Shown: positions 1 through 5,482 of the stretch, in pieces | Position numbering within the stretch: position 1 is the stretch's first letter | How the letters are laid out: each line of letters opens with the position of its first letter | NCBI GenBank assembly: GCA_028291285.1 | Contig: JAQGIJ010000101.1 | Location: forward strand, 1 to 5,482 | DNA length: 5,482 nt | DNA from: Phenylobacterium sp. | GTDB taxonomy: Bacteria; Pseudomonadota; Alphaproteobacteria; Caulobacterales; Caulobacteraceae | Direction of reading: 5' to 3' | The notes under the pieces: model-generated | The model's database searches: none | What the model saw: only the letters and a program-made list of their open reading frames with translations | What the model was told of the DNA's origin: nothing | Translations under genes and position numbers: made by a program

Positions 1-1008
1 CATCCCGGCCGAGAGCGCCAGGACCAGCCAGCCCCAGGCCGGCGGATAGGCGACCATCGCCGGGCCGAACAGGACGCCGTAGACCACGTCCGGACGCGGC
101 GGCGGCAGACCGGGCGCGAAGGCCGCCGCCGCGGCGACCGCCAGCGCTTGATCGCCCAGGTCCTGCACCGCGCCAGGCTGCAGGTGCGCCGGGGTGTCGG
201 TGGGCGCGTGGTAGTCGAAGGCGCCGCCGGTGAAGGCGTAGTTGAACCCGCCGACGCCGGCCGCCCGCGAGATCGAGAAGTCGGTGTCGTTGGGCAGGCG
301 CGCATAGACGGCGCCGAACAGCGAGCCGGTGGTGGGCCTGACCGCATGGGCGCGGAAGAGGGCGATGGCCGCCCCATCGTCCGGCCCCGTCTGGAACATC
401 AGCGCCCGCCCCGCCGACCCGCGGGCCTCGAGGTTGAGGACCAGGCCCAGGCGGCCGACGACGGGATCGTGCGCGAAGACCTCCCGGGCGCCGCAGAGGC
501 AGGCCTCCTCGCCGTCGGTGAGGATCACGACCACGTCCCGCGCCGGGGTTCCGCGGGCGCGGATCGCCCGGACGACCTCGAGCGCCGTCGCCACGCCCGC
601 GCCGTCGTCGGCCGCACCGGGGGCGGCGGGCCGACTGTCGTAGTGCGCCATCAGAGCCACGGCCGGCGCTGACCGGTCGCGGCCGGGCAGGACGCCGATC
701 AGGCTCTGCGGCGAGGCGCCGTCGATCCCGCCTTCGCTTGGCGGCTCGACCACGTCGCCGCTGCGGATCCGGGGCGAGAGGCCGAGCGCGCCCATCCGGG
801 CGAAGAGGGCGTCGCGGACGTGGTGGTTGGCGGCCGAGCCGATCGGGTGCGGGACCTGGTTCAGGGCGCGGACCGTCGCCATCGCCCGCTGGGCCGAGAA
901 GGCCTGAGCGGGGGCATCGGCGCGCGCGGCCGCGGGCAGGCGCGCCTGGCTCCAGGCGATCAGCGCGCCGGCGATCAGTGCGAGCGTCAGCGCAATCAGT
1001 CGCCCCAC
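1..1008 (-). CDS. Membrane-anchored M28 family zinc aminopeptidase (partial, C-terminus beyond the left edge)
   Basis: Translating the minus strand from GTG at 1008 gives 336 codons open to the window edge. Residues 4-20 (LIALTLALIAGALIAW) form a signal anchor, which places the catalytic domain outside the cytoplasm. M28 metal-site residues are visible: H122 in AHYDS, D135 in ADDGAG, the E167-E168 pair in TDGEE (catalytic base, then ligand), E194 in LNLEARG and H267 in DYHAPTDT. E194 replaces the more usual Asp; the NLEA-G-GR-FQ context is typical of the membrane M28 subgroup related to Fxna/ERMP1 and vacuolar proteases. The last visible 30 residues are hydrophobic (VLFGPAMVAYPPAWGWLVLAL), so a C-terminal multi-helix membrane domain probably continues off the window. 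GTG is preferred as start because AGGGG lies 7 bases upstream and the anchor follows at once. The predicted activity is removal of N-terminal residues from peptides; the substrate is unknown. It lies 104 bases downstream of ctrA, same strand, past a terminator. Confidence 0.88.
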   Translation of the reverse strand, partial: MGRLIALTLALIAGALIAWSQARLPAAARADAPAQAFSAQRAMATVRALNQVPHPIGSAANHHVRDALFARMGALGLSPRIRSGDVVEPPSEGGIDGASPQSLIGVLPGRDRSAPAVALMAHYDSRPAAPGAADDGAGVATALEVVRAIRARGTPARDVVVILTDGEEACLCGAREVFAHDPVVGRLGLVLNLEARGSAGRALMFQTGPDDGAAIALFRAHAVRPTTGSLFGAVYARLPNDTDFSISRAAGVGGFNYAFTGGAFDYHAPTDTPAHLQPGAVQDLGDQALAVAAAAAFAPGLPPPRPDVVYGVLFGPAMVAYPPAWGWLVLALSAGM

Positions 1009-1055
1009 GGGCTTTCCCCTGCCGAGCTTCCGCCGCAACCTAGCCGGGCGAGCCC

Positions 1056-1088
1056 ACAAATGAAAACGCCCGCCGATCGGGCGGGCGT
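1056..1088 (-). terminator. Rho-independent terminator of ctrA
   Basis: A perfect 9-bp stem (acgcccgcc at 1066-1074, ggcgggcgt at 1080-1088) encloses a 5-base loop. On the minus strand it is followed by TTTTCATTTG. It starts 24 bases after the ctrA stop codon. On the plus strand the right arm is followed by ctcaacg with no T-run, so it is oriented for ctrA. It ends about 48 bases before the GTG of the M28 peptidase, leaving little room for a separate promoter. Confidence 0.8.
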
Positions 1089-1112
1089 CTCAACGCTGTT
1101 CCGTCGCCGGCG

Positions 1113-1808
1113 TCAGGCGGCGATTTCAGACTCGTGCGGGTCGCGCAGCACATAGCCGCGGCCCCAGACCGTCTCGATGTGGTGCTTGCCCTCGGCTGCG
1201 GCCGCCAGCTTCTTGCGCAGCTTGCAGATGAAGACGTCGATGATCTTCAGCTCCGGCTCGTCCATGCCGCCGTAGAGATGGTTCAGGAACATCTCCTTGG
1301 TGAGCGTCGTCCCCTTCCGCAGGGAGAGCAGCTCGAGCATCTGGTATTCCTTGCCCGTCAGGTGCACGCGCAGGCCGTTCACCTCAACCGTCTTGGCGTC
1401 CAGGTTGACCGTGATGTCGCCGGTCTTGATCACCGACTGGGCATGGCCCTTGGAGCGGCGGACCACGGCGTGGATGCGGGCGACCAGTTCGTCCTTGTGG
1501 AACGGCTTGGTCATGTAGTCGTCGGCGCCGCCCGAGAAGGTCTTCACCTTGGTGTCGATCTCGGCCGTGCCCGACAGGATCATGATCGGAGTGTTGATTT
1601 TGCCGACGCGCAGGGTGCGCAGAACGTCCATGCCGCTCATGTCGGGCAGATTCAGATCAAGCAAGATCAGGTCATAGTCGTAGATCTTCCCAAGATCGAC
1701 GCCCTCTTCGCCTAGATCGGTCGTGTAAACATTAAATCCTTCGGACTTGAGCATCAATTCAATGCTCTGCGCAGTCGCGCTGTCGTCCTCGATCAACAGT
1801 ACGCGCAT
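1113..1808 (-). CDS. ctrA: Cell cycle response regulator CtrA
   Basis: This OmpR/PhoB-type response regulator of 231 residues equals the length of Caulobacter CtrA and matches it nearly throughout from memory. The receiver domain (about 1-115) has the acidic pocket E7-D8-D9, phosphoacceptor D51 in [11 protein letters not shown]79 in MILSG and K101 in MTKPF. The winged-helix DNA-binding domain (about 130-225) includes the family-typical [17 protein letters not shown] stretch and ends with [11 protein letters not shown]. The protein finishes in Ala-Ala, as the Caulobacter protein does, where the C-terminus is needed for ClpXP degradation at the swarmer-to-stalked transition. In that model CtrA~P binds TTAA-N7-TTAA sites, blocks replication initiation and activates flagellar, pilus and division genes; phosphate comes through CckA-ChpT. 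Start ATG at 1808 has AGGAG at 1815-1819 with 6-base spacing. It is divergent from fliI and likely autoregulated through the box at 1893-1907. Confidence 0.98.
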   Translation of the reverse strand: MRVLLIEDDSATAQSIELMLKSEGFNVYTTDLGEEGVDLGKIYDYDLILLDLNLPDMSGMDVLRTLRVGKINTPIMILSGTAEIDTKVKTFSGGADDYMTKPFHKDELVARIHAVVRRSKGHAQSVIKTGDITVNLDAKTVEVNGLRVHLTGKEYQMLELLSLRKGTTLTKEMFLNHLYGGMDEPELKIIDVFICKLRKKLAAAAEGKHHIETVWGRGYVLRDPHESEIAA

Positions 1809-1814
1809 AAGCTT

Positions 1815-1819
1815 CTCCT
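1815..1819 (-). promoter_or_regulatory. Ribosome binding site of ctrA
   Basis: AGGAG on the minus strand, 6 bases before the ATG at 1808, is a near-ideal Shine-Dalgarno sequence and fixes the start that gives the canonical [10 protein letters not shown]-terminus. Confidence 0.85.
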
Positions 1820-1842
1820 ACTGCGTCCCCGTTCGCCTCACG

Positions 1843-1855
1843 GACTCTCAGAATC
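1843..1855. promoter_or_regulatory. Paired GANTC (CcrM methylation) sites upstream of ctrA
   Basis: GACTC (1843-1847) and GAATC (1851-1855) are separated by three bases. Together they form GACTCTCAGAATC, an inverted repeat with 6-base arms and one mismatch. CcrM methylates the adenine in GANTC, and the hemi- or fully methylated state tunes GcrA-dependent promoters in Caulobacterales. The pair lies 35-47 bases before the ctrA ATG, so it is either near the proximal promoter or in the leader of the transcript. That it is a regulatory methylation point is inference. Confidence 0.55.
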
Positions 1856-1892
1856 CGCCCAGAACCTCGTCGTTAACCTGCACGCGAGGTCA

Positions 1893-1907
1893 TTTAAGAC
1901 TGGTTAA
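1893..1907 (-). promoter_or_regulatory. Candidate CtrA box for ctrA autoregulation
   Basis: On the minus strand the sequence reads TTAACCAGTCTTAAA. This is TTAA-N7-TAAA, or TTAA-N6-TTAA, against the consensus TTAA-N7-TTAA; the TTAACC left half is typical. It lies 85-99 bases upstream of the ctrA start. A TTAAC at 1872-1876 about 16 bases further downstream could be a poor -10 element. The position suits either activation of a P2-like promoter or repression of a more distal one. Confidence 0.5.
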
Positions 1908-1995
1908 TGGAAGGCTTCACCCGTGATCAAAAGCGTTAATCTGATTTGAGAGCGCGGAGCAAGCGGGGCGGGAGAGCGGCTTTCGCGGGCCGGTT

Positions 1996-2000
1996 GAATC
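1996..2000. promoter_or_regulatory. GANTC methylation site
   Basis: GAATC lies in GGTTGAATCTTTTGTGAG, roughly midway between the two genes (196 bases from the ctrA ATG region boundary, about 133 bases before fliI). It is a possible CcrM target. TTGAAT on the plus strand could serve as a -35, but no matching -10 is evident. Confidence 0.4.
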
Positions 2001-2075
2001 TTTTGTGAGTGGACGCGGAGGGCGAAGCGGGGGCCGGCCGCCTTACGCGCGCACGTCCGCGCGGCCTCTGGAATC

Positions 2076-2090
2076 TTCACCAGCGGTTAA
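2076..2090 (+). promoter_or_regulatory. Candidate CtrA box for fliIJ
   Basis: TTCACCAGCGGTTAA is TTCA-N7-TTAA, one mismatch from the CtrA consensus with exact 7-base spacing, and the CC after the first half and GG before the second mirror each other. It is flanked by GANTC at 2071-2075 and 2103-2107. It sits 42 bases upstream of the fliI GTG. If the second half overlaps the -35, the -10 would fall near GACTCT at 2103-2108, leaving a short leader. Early flagellar (class II) operons in Caulobacter are CtrA activated, which fits. Confidence 0.5.
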
Positions 2091-2120
2091 CGGCGACGCG
2101 CCGACTCTGCGCCCGGGCTT

Positions 2121-2126
2121 GAGGGG
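2121..2126 (+). promoter_or_regulatory. Ribosome binding site of fliI
   Basis: GAGGGG lies 6 bases before the GTG at 2133. This decides for the GTG start over the later in-frame GTG at codon 5 (2145). Confidence 0.7.
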
Positions 2127-2132
2127 CGTTTC

Positions 2133-3467
2133 GTGCAGAGTTTGGTGGCCGCCGTCGAGCGGCTGGATCCCCTGACCGTGGCCGGCCGCGTGGCCGCGGT
2201 GAACGGACTGCTCATCGAGGCGAGGGGCGGGCTCACGCGCCTGGCGGTGGGCGCCCGCGCCGAGATCGACCGGGTGGGCGAGCGCCCGCTGGCCGCCGAG
2301 GTGGTGGGCTTCCGCGAGACCCGCGCGCTGCTGATGCCGTTTGGGCCGGTGGAGGGCGTCGCGCCCGGCGCGGAGATCCGCATCGAGCCGCAGGCTGCGA
2401 CCGTGCGTCCCACCAAGGCCTGGCTCGGCCGCATCGTCGACGCCTTCGGCCAGCCGATCGACGGCAAGGGCCCGCTGCCCCAGGGCCTGGCCCCCTATGC
2501 CCTGCGCAGCCCGCCGCCGCCGGCCCATGCGCGCGACCGGGTGGGCGAGCGGCTCGATGTCGGCGTGCGGGCCATGAACGTCTTCACCACCTGCTGCCGT
2601 GGCCAGCGGCTGGGCGTCTTCGCCGGCTCCGGCGTCGGCAAGTCGGTGCTGCTCTCCATGCTGGCCAAGAACGCCGATTGCGACGCGGTCGTGGTGGGGC
2701 TGATCGGCGAGCGGGGCCGGGAGGTCCGCGAGTTCATCGAGGAGACGCTCGGCGAGGAGGGCCTGCGCCGCGCGATCGTGGTGGTCGCCACCTCCGACGA
2801 GCCCGCGCTGAAGCGGCGGCAGGCGGCCTATATGACGCTCGCCGTCGCCGAATTCCTGCGCGACCAGGACCTGCACGTGCTCTGCCTGATGGACAGCGTC
2901 ACCCGCTTCGCCATGGCTCAGCGCGAGATCGGCCTGGCTGCCGGCGAGCCGCCGACCACCAAGGGCTATACGCCGACCGTGTTCACCGAGCTGCCGAAGC
3001 TCTTGGAGCGCGCCGGGCCGGGGCCGATCCGCCCCGACGGCACCGCGGCCGGCCCGATCACCGGCCTCTTCACCGTGCTGGTCGACGGCGACGACCACAA
3101 CGAGCCGATCGCCGACGCCGTGCGCGGCATCCTCGACGGCCACATCGTCATGGAGCGGGCGATCGCCGAGCGCGGCCGCTTCCCGGCGATCAACGTGCTG
3201 AAGTCGATCAGCCGGACCATGCCGGCCTGCCAGCACCCGCACGAGCGCGAGGTCGTCACGACCGCGCGGCGCACGCTCGCGGCCTATTCGAACATGGAGG
3301 AGCTGATCCGCATCGGCGCCTACCGCCACGGCGCGGACCCGCAGGTGGACCGCGCCATCGTGCTGAACCCCGCCCTGGAAGCCTTCCTGTCGCAGGACAA
3401 GGACGAGGCCACGGGGCTCGACGAATCCTTCGGAAGGCTGGGTGAGATCCTGATGAGCGCCGCATGA
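2133..3467 (+). CDS. fliI: Flagellar export apparatus ATPase FliI
   Basis: This 444-residue protein has the usual FliI length. It is the cytoplasmic, hexameric, F1-beta-like ATPase that powers unloading of substrates into the flagellar type III export gate. The N-terminal beta-barrel domain covers about 15-90, the catalytic domain about 95-370 and the helical C-terminal domain the rest. Walker A is AGSGVGKS (164-171), the catalytic glutamate is E193 in LIGERGRE, and Walker B is LCLMD (250-254) followed by [20 protein letters not shown]. The segments [19 protein letters not shown] and [20 protein letters not shown] mark the flagellar/type III secretion subfamily rather than ATP synthase or Rho. 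The N-terminal FliH-binding extension looks short. Start is GTG at 2133 with GAGGGG upstream. It heads an apparent two-gene operon with fliJ, divergent from ctrA, with a candidate CtrA box and GANTC sites in front. Confidence 0.97.
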   Translation: MQSLVAAVERLDPLTVAGRVAAVNGLLIEARGGLTRLAVGARAEIDRVGERPLAAEVVGFRETRALLMPFGPVEGVAPGAEIRIEPQAATVRPTKAWLGRIVDAFGQPIDGKGPLPQGLAPYALRSPPPPAHARDRVGERLDVGVRAMNVFTTCCRGQRLGVFAGSGVGKSVLLSMLAKNADCDAVVVGLIGERGREVREFIEETLGEEGLRRAIVVVATSDEPALKRRQAAYMTLAVAEFLRDQDLHVLCLMDSVTRFAMAQREIGLAAGEPPTTKGYTPTVFTELPKLLERAGPGPIRPDGTAAGPITGLFTVLVDGDDHNEPIADAVRGILDGHIVMERAIAERGRFPAINVLKSISRTMPACQHPHEREVVTTARRTLAAYSNMEELIRIGAYRHGADPQVDRAIVLNPALEAFLSQDKDEATGLDESFGRLGEILMSAA

Positions 3468-3874
3468 GCTGGGCCCAGTCCCTGATCAAGCTCTCCACCT
3501 ACGAGGTGGAGACCCTGCAGAAGCGGCTGGCGGAGATCGCCGACCAGCGCGCCGCCGTCGAGATGCGGCTGGCCATGCTCGACGCCGAGGGGCTGGCCGA
3601 GCAGGCCGCCGCCGCCCTGGATCCGCAGAACGGCTGGCGCGTCATCAGCTACCTGGACGCGCTGGGCGTGCGCAAGGACCTGGTCCGCACCGAGCTGCAC
3701 GCCATCGCGCTGGAGGAGCAGGGCGCCCGCGACGCGCTCGCCCAGGCCTTCGAAACCCAGAAGAAGTACGAGCAGGTCGCCGACCAGGCCCAGGCCGTGG
3801 CGCTGAAGGAAGCCGGCCGCCGCGAAAACGCGCAGCTGGACGAGCTCGGCCTGCGCAAGGCCGGCCGGCGGTAG
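3464..3874 (+). CDS. fliJ: Flagellar export protein FliJ
   Basis: This 136-residue, highly charged, almost entirely helical protein has no membrane segment. Two long coiled-coil-like stretches (about 10-50 and 75-125, rich in Glu, Gln, Lys, Arg and Ala at spaced positions) are separated by a short turn around DPQNGWR (53-59). This is the antiparallel hairpin expected of FliJ, the gamma-like stalk that inserts in the FliI ring, escorts chaperones and contacts the FlhA linker. The ATG shares ATGA with the fliI stop, indicating translational coupling. Sequence conservation in FliJ is low, so the call rests on position after fliI, length and coiled-coil character. It ends 3 bases before the stop of the opposing gene. 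Confidence 0.9.
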   Translation: MSWAQSLIKLSTYEVETLQKRLAEIADQRAAVEMRLAMLDAEGLAEQAAAALDPQNGWRVISYLDALGVRKDLVRTELHAIALEEQGARDALAQAFETQKKYEQVADQAQAVALKEAGRRENAQLDELGLRKAGRR

Positions 3875-3890
3875 GGATCAGCCCCCCGCC
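3867..3890. terminator. GC-rich hairpin spanning the convergent stop codons
   Basis: GGCGG (3867-3871) and GGG (3874-3876) can pair with CCC (3882-3884) and CCGCC (3886-3890), with a two-base bulge and a 5-base loop. It includes the fliJ TAG and the opposing TGA. Neither side has a T-run, so it would be at best a weak or factor-assisted bidirectional terminator; it may be chance in such GC-rich DNA. Confidence 0.3.
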
Positions 3891-4240
3891 TTCTCCGCTT
3901 CCTTGGCCTTGCGCATGGCGGTCAGGTCTTCGCTGATGCGGAAGATGGCGACGTAGAACTCGCAGAAGGAGCGCCAGATCAGCAGCAGGGCGCCCATCAC
4001 CAAGAGGCCGATCACCGCCACCGGGATGGCCATCAGCACGCCGACCGGGAAGGGGTCGCGGATCGCCACGCCCACGGCCGCGCCGATCGAGCCGAAGACG
4101 CCGATGGCGATCAGGCCCAGCCCTGCCCAGTAGATCAGGTGGATGACCGTGTTGGTCACCAGCCGGTCGAAGGTGAGCAGGTCCCAGATCAGGGCGCCGC
4201 CCGGGCCTTGAGGTCTCGTCAGTGGTCGCCGCATCCGCAT
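3878..4240 (-). CDS. DUF4282-type small integral membrane protein
   Basis: This 120-residue protein has two predicted transmembrane helices: about 36-58 (IHLIYWAGLGLIAIGVFGSI) and about 66-89 (VGVLMAIPVAVIGLLVMGALLLI). After the second helix comes WRSFCEFYVAIFRISEDLTAMR and a charged Lys/Glu tail ending KEAEKAGG. The pattern FDRLVTNTVIHLIYW, then two helices, then W-R-CEF-IFRI-E-LT resembles the DUF4282 family, whose role is unknown. The ATG at 4240 is the first possible start after an in-frame stop; a second ATG lies two codons in, and only a weak CTCGGG precedes it. The first 15 residues (MRMRRPLTRPQGPGG) are basic and Pro-rich, so a later start is possible but none with a good ribosome site is seen. 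It is convergent with fliJ and 165 bases downstream of flhA on the same strand. The link to flagella is positional only. Confidence 0.8.
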   Translation of the reverse strand: MRMRRPLTRPQGPGGALIWDLLTFDRLVTNTVIHLIYWAGLGLIAIGVFGSIGAAVGVAIRDPFPVGVLMAIPVAVIGLLVMGALLLIWRSFCEFYVAIFRISEDLTAMRKAKEAEKAGG

Positions 4241-4405
4241 CCCGAGAATGGCCGGAGCCGCTCGTGCGCCCCGGCTGAACCGCTACCAGCGCCCGCCGCA
4301 AGGAGCAACGGCGCAGACGCCGCGCCCGCACGCGCGGTCCTGGTCCTTCCCGATTGCCCTGAACCGCTTAAAAAAGACTCTATCCGCCAGCGTCCGGGTG
4401 GTGGG
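4241..4405. other. Spacer between flhA and the DUF4282 gene
   Basis: This 165-base stretch has no supported gene. It holds TTAAAAAA at 4368-4375 directly followed by GACTC (GANTC) at 4376-4380. On the minus strand this reads GAGTC, six T, then AAGCGG. It could be the tail of an imperfect flhA terminator or part of a promoter for the downstream membrane protein. No clear -35/-10 pair is visible. Confidence 0.45.
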
Positions 4406-4420
4406 CTAAATCTGGCCCAC
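4401..4420 (-). terminator. Hairpin overlapping the flhA stop codon
   Basis: On the minus strand GTGGGC-CAGATTTA-GCCCAC forms a 6-bp stem around the TAG stop. The nearest T-run (TTTTTT at 4370-4375) is 25 bases further on, too far for a classical intrinsic terminator. It may be an mRNA 3' stabilising stem or a weak terminator. Confidence 0.3.
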
Positions 4421-5482
4421 CGTCTTCAGCCGCGCCCGCGGATGGATCTCGCTCTGGCTCATCACCGGGGTCTGGCCGCGGAAGCGCTCGATGATCGAGC
4501 GCACATAGGGGCGGATGGCGGGGCTGGTCAGCAGCACGGGCGACTCGCCCGTCAGCGCCGCGCGCTCGAAGGTCTCGCGCACGCCGCGGATGAATTCCTG
4601 CAGGCGCGAGGGCGCCAGCGCCAGCTGCTTCTCCTCGCCCGCGCCCACCAGGCTCTCGGAGAAGGCGAACTCCCACTCCGGCGACAGCGTGATGATCGGC
4701 AGCGCCCCGTCGTCGCCGCGGTAGGAGAAGCAGAGCTGGCGGGCCAGCCTTGTGCGCACCTGCTCCACCAGGTTGGTCACCGAGGTGGTGTGCGGCGCGG
4801 CCTCGCCGATCCCTTCCAGGATGGCCGGCAGGTCGCGGATCGAGACCCGTTCGCGCAGCAGCGACTGCAGCACCCGCTGCACGGTGGTGGCGGTGACGAC
4901 GCTGGGGATCAGGTCGTCGGAGAGCTTCTTCTGCTCGGCCGGCAGCTCCTTCAGCAGCTTCTGCACCTCGGCGTAGGAGAGCAGGTCCGGCATGCTGTCC
5001 TTGAGGATCTCGGTCAGGTGGGTGGTCAGCACTGTCGCCGGGTCGACCACCGTGTAGCCGCGGAAGGTGGCCTCTTCGCGCAAGGGATCGTCGATCCAGG
5101 TGGCCGGCAGGCCGAAGGCGGGCTCGCGCACGTGCTCCCCGGGCAGCTCCACCTGGCCGCCGCGCGGATCCATGGCCATCAGGTGGCCGAGCCGCACCTC
5201 GCCCACGCCGGCCTCCATCTCCTTGATGCGGATGCAGTAGCCCTGGCTGGGCAGGCGCATGTTGTCGAGGATCCGCACCGCCGGCATGATGAAGCCGAAG
5301 TCGGCCGCCAGCGTGCGGCGCAGCGCCTTGATCTGGTCGGTGAGCCGGCGGCCCTCGAGGTCGTTGATCAGCCCCAGCAGGCCGTAGCCCAGCTCGATCT
5401 TGATCTCGTCGATGGCCAGGGTCTGGGAGATCGGCTCCTCCTCCGGCTCGGCGGCGGCGTCGGCGGCGATCTCCACGGCGGG
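4406..5482 (-). CDS. flhA: Flagellar biosynthesis protein FlhA, C-terminal cytoplasmic half (partial)
   Basis: The frame is open from the right edge, giving 358 residues and a TAG stop at 4406-4408. FlhA proteins are about 700 residues, so the N-terminal membrane domain lies outside. Visible residues 1-20 are an acidic Ala/Glu/Pro linker (AADAAAEPEEEP); the cytoplasmic domains D1-D4 follow. Family landmarks in local numbering are LGYGLLGLI (31-39), DFGFIMPAVRILDN (61-74), GYTVVDPATVLTTHLTEIL (142-160), RERVSIRDLPAILEGIGEAAP (210-230) and LLTSPAIRPYVRSIIERF (317-334). FlhA forms a nonameric ring below the export gate; its cytoplasmic domain binds FliJ through the linker and receives FliT/FliS/FlgN-type chaperone complexes, and is the switch for substrate order. 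Finding it near fliIJ agrees with that role, though it is on the opposite strand and so in a separate transcript. A GTG at 5476 is internal, not the true start. Confidence 0.96.
   Translation of the reverse strand, partial: PAVEIAADAAAEPEEEPISQTLAIDEIKIELGYGLLGLINDLEGRRLTDQIKALRRTLAADFGFIMPAVRILDNMRLPSQGYCIRIKEMEAGVGEVRLGHLMAMDPRGGQVELPGEHVREPAFGLPATWIDDPLREEATFRGYTVVDPATVLTTHLTEILKDSMPDLLSYAEVQKLLKELPAEQKKLSDDLIPSVVTATTVQRVLQSLLRERVSIRDLPAILEGIGEAAPHTTSVTNLVEQVRTRLARQLCFSYRGDDGALPIITLSPEWEFAFSESLVGAGEEKQLALAPSRLQEFIRGVRETFERAALTGESPVLLTSPAIRPYVRSIIERFRGQTPVMSQSEIHPRARLKTVGQI

Larger units (their letters stand above)
1809..2132. promoter_or_regulatory. Divergent ctrA/fliI regulatory region
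   Basis: This 324-base stretch has no credible gene. It is richer in A+T in its middle (about 1870-1950) than the flanking coding DNA. It contains five GANTC sites (1843, 1851, 1996, 2071 and 2103) and five TTAA tetramers (1873, 1894, 1904, 1936 and 2087), out of only about seven TTAA noticed in the whole window. The ctrA-proximal side carries a GANTC pair at 1843-1855 and a CtrA-box-like element at 1893-1907; the fliI-proximal side carries GANTC at 2071 and 2103 around a box at 2076-2090. In Caulobacter, ctrA has two promoters, P1 (methylation and GcrA sensitive, repressed by CtrA~P) and P2 (CtrA activated). Which motif here serves which promoter cannot be decided by eye, and no strong -35/-10 pair stands out. 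Confidence 0.75.

Noticed and set aside
148..1155. Overlapping plus-strand frames of 100-174 codons at the left end
   Set aside because: They lie opposite the M28 peptidase and are Arg/Gly/Pro-rich with no domain. The minus-strand frame carries a complete set of M28 metal-site residues.
1134..1715. 193-codon plus-strand frame opposite ctrA
   Set aside because: It is a shadow of ctrA: no family resemblance and codon bias follows the ctrA frame.
1902..1930. Minus-strand TTGATC with TTAACC 17 bases later as a sigma-70-type ctrA promoter
   Set aside because: The -10 half matches the consensus poorly. The arrangement is attractive because the CtrA box would overlap the -10, but the evidence is too thin for a feature.
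1936..1949. TTAA-N6-TTGA as a further CtrA box
   Set aside because: Wrong spacing and a mismatched second half; it cannot be told from chance in this A+T-richer stretch.
2043..3329. 428-codon open frame antisense to fliI
   Set aside because: It is very rich in Ala, Arg, Gly, His and Asp with no recognisable domain, and lies exactly opposite fliI, whose motifs are unambiguous. High GC at third positions keeps antisense frames open.
3645..4331. 228-codon minus-strand frame across the DUF4282 gene and the end of fliJ
   Set aside because: Arg/Pro/Gly-rich translation with no hydrophobic helices. The alternative 120-residue frame has two clear membrane segments and a known family pattern.
5474..5476. 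GTG as the start of a short stand-alone FlhA-C protein
   Set aside because: The frame is open to the window edge, the preceding codons look like linker, and a full FlhA with its membrane domain is the normal form.
1..5482. Search for CRISPR, tRNA, rRNA, insertion sequences or a defence or other novel system
   Set aside because: No direct repeats with spacers, no cloverleaf or rRNA segments, no transposase or terminal repeats. Five protein genes of known families fill the window apart from the FliJ call, which relies partly on position.

Overview
The window looks like a chromosomal segment of a Caulobacterales alphaproteobacterium. The evidence is a 231-residue CtrA that matches the Caulobacter protein almost residue for residue as I remember it, GC-rich third codon positions throughout, flagellar export genes next to it, and GANTC (CcrM) plus TTAA (CtrA) motifs concentrated in the control region. 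A relative such as Phenylobacterium is plausible, but that is inference. Everything here is of recognisable type, and I see no mobile element, CRISPR array, RNA gene or defence system.

Layout. Positions 1-1008 (minus) hold the N-terminal 336 residues of a membrane-anchored M28 zinc aminopeptidase that runs off the left edge. A rho-independent terminator at about 1056-1088 separates it from ctrA (1113-1808, minus). A 324-base divergent regulatory region (1809-2132) follows, with five GANTC sites and two TTAA-N7-TTAA-like CtrA boxes, one facing each gene. Then come fliI (2133-3467, plus) and fliJ (3464-3874, plus), overlapping by ATGA. A convergent two-helix membrane protein of DUF4282 type (3878-4240, minus) ends three bases from fliJ. 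A 165-base spacer leads to the C-terminal half of flhA (4406-5482, minus), whose membrane domain lies beyond the right edge.

How the genes fit together. CtrA is the master response regulator of the Caulobacter cell cycle and activates early (class II) flagellar genes. FliI is the ATPase of the flagellar type III export apparatus. FliJ is its coiled-coil stalk and chaperone-escort partner. The cytoplasmic domain of FlhA is the ring that docks FliJ and substrate-chaperone complexes. Regulator, ATPase, stalk and export gate are therefore linked in 5.5 kb. The intergenic motifs suggest that one short region couples ctrA autoregulation and CcrM methylation state to fliIJ expression. The two outer genes (M28 peptidase and DUF4282 protein) have no evident functional tie to flagella beyond position.
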